DNA of 64,000 bases from an uncultured Eubacteriales bacterium (GTDB taxonomy: Bacteria > Bacillota > Clostridia > Oscillospirales > Acutalibacteraceae): assembly GCA_900315285.1 (NCBI GenBank), contig OMYO01000006.1, forward strand, positions 1-64,000. Direction: 5' to 3'. Below, piece by piece: positions 61,274 to 64,000 of the stretch. Numbering within the stretch: position 1 is the first letter of the stretch; each line of letters opens with the position of its first letter. The notes beneath the pieces were generated by a model, which was given only the letters and a program-made list of their open reading frames with translations, was not told the DNA's origin and ran no database searches. Made by a program: the position numbers and the translations under genes.

Positions 61274-62918
61274 GGAGTTTCACCAGGTCTCGGTAGATGA
61301 TATGGATTTCCCCGTCCTTAAGAACGGAGTTTACGTAACATTCATAGGCCGGATCTTTTTCCGGATAATCGGCGTTCTCTGCAAAGCAGTGCCAGCGTGT
61401 CTCCTTCCTCGCCCGGAGATGCGCAATAAGCACCCGGCAGACCACCAGGCGTTCCCGCAGTTCATAGATGCGAAGCAGGTCATCCATGGAACCCGCTGAC
61501 AGAAGGGGCAGGGACTGCTGCAGAGCGGCTATCTTCCGGTCGGCGACTGTGAGCCTCGCCTCGTTGTAGCGGTAGTCCGTCCGGATTCCCCCGGCATACT
61601 TGTCCATGGTCTTCTGCATGGCCTCCTCGAGCTGGTCCACGGTAAGGGGAATGTTCTTTTTCTGGAGGTAGGATTCCATTTCCTGGAAGAGAACGGCGCC
61701 ATCGGGGAGGGCGATTGACTTGGCGTTGTCCAGATACTGTTCCATGGCTTTTGCGGCGATTTTGCCCTCGGCCAGTGCGCCGGTGACATACTTCTGCGGA
61801 GCACCGCCCGCTGCATCGCCCGCCGCGAAGAGACCCGGGAGTGTGGTGGAGCGGTCGTCGCCGACCCAGAAGCCGCTGCCGGTGTGACCGCCGACAATGT
61901 AGGGCTCGGTGCCCTCAACTTCCACATTCTCCTCAGCAGGGCCGGCGCCTCTCTCCATCCATTTCAGCGTCTGGGCAGGCGCCATGTTCAGATAGGCACG
62001 GTAGAGGCTGTCTGCCTGCTGGTCTGTTATCCCCTTGGTGCGCAGGTAACAGGGACCTCGACCTTGACGGTTCTCCTCGACGGTGCCATAGACCCGCTCG
62101 GAAGTAGTGAGACCATAGCGGGTCTCATAAACTTCTCCTAAGGCATTGACCTGCTTAGCGCCGACGCCCTGTGCCAGCGTGCCAGTGGGTGCGATGGTGT
62201 CTTTGCAGCGGAGGGCAATGAAGCGCATCTCGAAGGAGGTCATCTCTGCCCCGGCGCGAATGCCCATGCTGTACCCTGACCCGGTGTTGAAGGGGCAGTA
62301 CCACATCTTGTGGCGGGAAAATCCCGGATTATTTGGGCGATACAGCCCTGCTGCGCCCCCAGTTGCTATGAGAACCGCGCGGGCATGGATCCGGTAGAAC
62401 ACCGGCTCCCGAACCGAGAACCCCACGGCGCCGACTACAGTACCGTTGGAAACAAGAAGGTCGGTGATATTCACATGGTTCAGCACACTTACGTTGGAGC
62501 GGGAGGCCGCAGCACCGGCGAGCAACGGCTTGATATTTTCCCCGTTGATCTTGATGTTGCGCCATCCGCGGCTCACGTAACGGCCTTCTTTATCCTTCAG
62601 GATGACGAGCCCGAGATCCTCTAGATCCTTCGTCACAAGGTTGAGCTCCTCAGACATGGAGAGCAGGAGATCTTCCCGGACAATGCCATCCGCATCTTTC
62701 TTGGCGTACTCGACATAGTCCATGGGGGTGTGGCCCTCGGTGATATAGGCGTTAAGCGCATTGACGCCAGCGGCGAGACATCCGCTCCGCTCTATGTTGG
62801 CCTTTTCGGCAATCAGCACGGAGAGGTCGGGGCGGTCTCCCAGGCGGTAGGCGGCATAGCATCCGGCCGTTCCGCCGCCGATGATCAGGACATCGGTGGA
62901 AAGCTCTTTTATCGTCAT
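61254..62918 (-). CDS. aprA: Adenylylsulfate reductase alpha subunit (AprA)
   Basis: The 554-residue flavoprotein has the FAD site STDVLIIGGGTAGCYAAYRL and the catalytic region with NIERSGCLAAGVNALNAYI, WYCPFNTGSGYSMGIRAGAE and GGHTGSGFWVGDD, followed by LFAAGDAAGGAPQKYVTGAL. These match AprA, which reduces APS to sulfite and AMP. It is about 100 residues shorter than dissimilatory AprA. The operon also has cysDN and no qmoABC or full dsrAB, so it is probably an assimilatory version. It lies 9 bp after cysA. Confidence 0.92.
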   Translation of the reverse strand: MTIKELSTDVLIIGGGTAGCYAAYRLGDRPDLSVLIAEKANIERSGCLAAGVNALNAYITEGHTPMDYVEYAKKDADGIVREDLLLSMSEELNLVTKDLEDLGLVILKDKEGRYVSRGWRNIKINGENIKPLLAGAAASRSNVSVLNHVNITDLLVSNGTVVGAVGFSVREPVFYRIHARAVLIATGGAAGLYRPNNPGFSRHKMWYCPFNTGSGYSMGIRAGAEMTSFEMRFIALRCKDTIAPTGTLAQGVGAKQVNALGEVYETRYGLTTSERVYGTVEENRQGRGPCYLRTKGITDQQADSLYRAYLNMAPAQTLKWMERGAGPAEENVEVEGTEPYIVGGHTGSGFWVGDDRSTTLPGLFAAGDAAGGAPQKYVTGALAEGKIAAKAMEQYLDNAKSIALPDGAVLFQEMESYLQKKNIPLTVDQLEEAMQKTMDKYAGGIRTDYRYNEARLTVADRKIAALQQSLPLLSAGSMDDLLRIYELRERLVVCRVLIAHLRARKETRWHCFAENADYPEKDPAYECYVNSVLKDGEIHIIYRDLVKLHEHTDQ

Positions 62919-62927
62919 GGCTCCTCC

Positions 62928-63980
62928 TTAAATGACCAGTGGGTCCTCACGCATGGAGAGGTTTTCCAAGGGGATGACTTCATTTCCACGGGTGACAAAC
63001 AGCTTGCTGATGAACAGCTTGACGGTCTCGCCGCGCAGTGCCTGCGGTTCAAACAGGCTGCGGCTGCCGATCAGGAGGTTCTCTCCCACGCGGATGTGCA
63101 GCTCGATGTTGTCCCCGCGGAAAAATGTCTGTTCCACGGTGCCCTCCACGGCGGAGTGGGCATATTTCTGCTTTTCGTCCTCCCGGGTCACTTTGATGAA
63201 TTCCGGCCGCACATAGGCGTGGTCGTAATCGTCGATGCGGTCAAAGGTGTCGAAGTCCTCGTAATGAAGAACCTCCGATGTGCTGCCAAAAAATTTCGCC
63301 GTAAAGGCGGTCTTCGGATTTTGGTAGACCTCGAGCGGGGTGCCAATTTGCTCAATGCGCCCGTTGTTTGTGACAATGAGCTTGTCGGCCACCTCAATGG
63401 CCTCATCCTGGTCGTGGGTCACGAAAATGCTGGTTATGCCGAGCTTTGTGATGGTCTCTTTCAGCCAGGTCCGCAGCTCAGAACGAACTTTGGCGTCGAT
63501 AGCCGCAAAGGGCTCATCTAGCAGCAGCAGCTCTGGGCTCGGTGCGATGGCGCGGGCAAAGGCGATCCTCTGCCGCTGTCCGCCGGAGAGCTGGCTCGGG
63601 TACCGCTTTTCCAGGCCGGAGAGCCCCACGAGATCCAGCGTCTCCATGACCCTGGATCGGATATATTTTTTGTCCTTTTTCTGGACCTTCAGCCCGAAGG
63701 CCACATTGTCAAAGACCGTCATGTAGCGGAACAGGGCATAGTTTTGGAAGACGAAGCCTATGCCGCGCTGACTGGCGGGCACGTCGTTGACCCGTTTCCC
63801 GCCGATGATGATGTCTCCGGAGTCCGGCTGCTCGAGGCCGGCAATCATCCGAAGAATCGTGGTCTTTCCGCTTCCACTGGGACCGAGGAGAGCGGTGAGG
63901 CTTCCCTGGGGCACTTCGAAGGAGATATCCTTTGATGCCTGAAAACTCCCATAGGACTTATTAATGTTGACAAGCTTCAT
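62928..63980 (-). CDS. cysA: Sulfate/thiosulfate ABC importer ATP-binding protein
   Basis: The 350-residue ATPase has Walker A GPSGSGKTTILRM, the Q-loop VFQNYALFRYMTVFDNV, signature LSGGQRQRIAFARA, Walker B LLLLDEPFAAID and the H-loop VTHDQDEA, followed by a TOBE-type C-terminal domain (about 240-350). The FRYMTVFDNVAFGLKV wording and the sulfur-gene neighbours identify it as CysA. Its permeases and binding protein would lie upstream, past the right edge. It heads the part of the operon visible here. Confidence 0.92.
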   Translation of the reverse strand: MKLVNINKSYGSFQASKDISFEVPQGSLTALLGPSGSGKTTILRMIAGLEQPDSGDIIIGGKRVNDVPASQRGIGFVFQNYALFRYMTVFDNVAFGLKVQKKDKKYIRSRVMETLDLVGLSGLEKRYPSQLSGGQRQRIAFARAIAPSPELLLLDEPFAAIDAKVRSELRTWLKETITKLGITSIFVTHDQDEAIEVADKLIVTNNGRIEQIGTPLEVYQNPKTAFTAKFFGSTSEVLHYEDFDTFDRIDDYDHAYVRPEFIKVTREDEKQKYAHSAVEGTVEQTFFRGDNIELHIRVGENLLIGSRSLFEPQALRGETVKLFISKLFVTRGNEVIPLENLSMREDPLVI

Positions 63981-64000
63981 AGGGACTCCTTCCCTCCCTT

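Overview
The window looks like a chromosomal segment of an anaerobic, Gram-positive Clostridia-class Bacillota. The signs are strong AGGAGG-type ribosome binding sites, a T-box leader, pyruvate phosphate dikinase, formate-tetrahydrofolate ligase with FchA and FolD, many ferredoxin-type proteins, and DUF951 and DUF368 genes. No rRNA or species-level marker is present, so I do not go below class.

Positions 1 to about 15,600 form an island that is visibly more AT-rich than the rest. It opens with IS debris (an IS30 transposase tail abutting a 5'-truncated IS3 transposase). It then carries a complete type I-E CRISPR-Cas operon (cas3-cse1-cse2-cas7-cas5-cas6e-cas1-cas2), in which cas2 is fused to a DnaQ-like DEDDh exonuclease. 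An AT-rich leader follows, then 35 identical repeats with 34 spacers on an exact 61-nt period. An intact IS30-family element sits about 20 bp beyond the last repeat. Two tandem genes for exported proteins sharing an NRG..GD..V..FG motif close the island, which ends just before a tRNA-Pro(TGG) gene. The array carries its own evidence about target choice: all 34 spacers start with a pyrimidine, and two spacers overlap by 22 nt in a way that exposes AA immediately upstream of one protospacer. This points to a 5'-AAY motif.

From 15.9 to 36 kb the sequence is GC-rich housekeeping DNA: malQ, ppdK, an amidohydrolase-like stand-alone domain behind a terminator-bearing leader, a large FAD/Fe-S oxidoreductase, hypA, cysK with an Rrf2 regulator (both promoters carry a related dyad), T-box-controlled ileS, and an operon of a methyltransferase, an Opp/Nik-type ABC importer and a ZIP transporter that suggests transition-metal uptake.

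From 36 to 53 kb come DUF368 (PopT-type), folD, fchA and fhs for one-carbon folate chemistry, then a DUF951-prfA-tsaC-coaE-transglycosylase-M18 peptidase run. fhs and this run are read divergently from promoters that appear to share one palindromic -35 box. Several poorly known genes follow: a phage-tail-lysozyme-like secreted protein, a secreted protein of unknown function, a possible Abi_C-like protein, a coiled-coil protein with an HPD (J-domain-like) motif, a phosphodiesterase, a lipase and a TetR regulator.

From 53 to 64 kb lie typA, a pair of membrane proteins, and a minus-strand sulfate-assimilation operon that continues past the right edge (cysA-aprA-aprB-cysD-cysN-sulfite reductase-tusA). 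It uses a dissimilatory-type APS reductase in an assimilatory setting. CysN ends in what looks like a decayed APS-kinase domain. Its sulfide would feed CysK at 24.5 kb.
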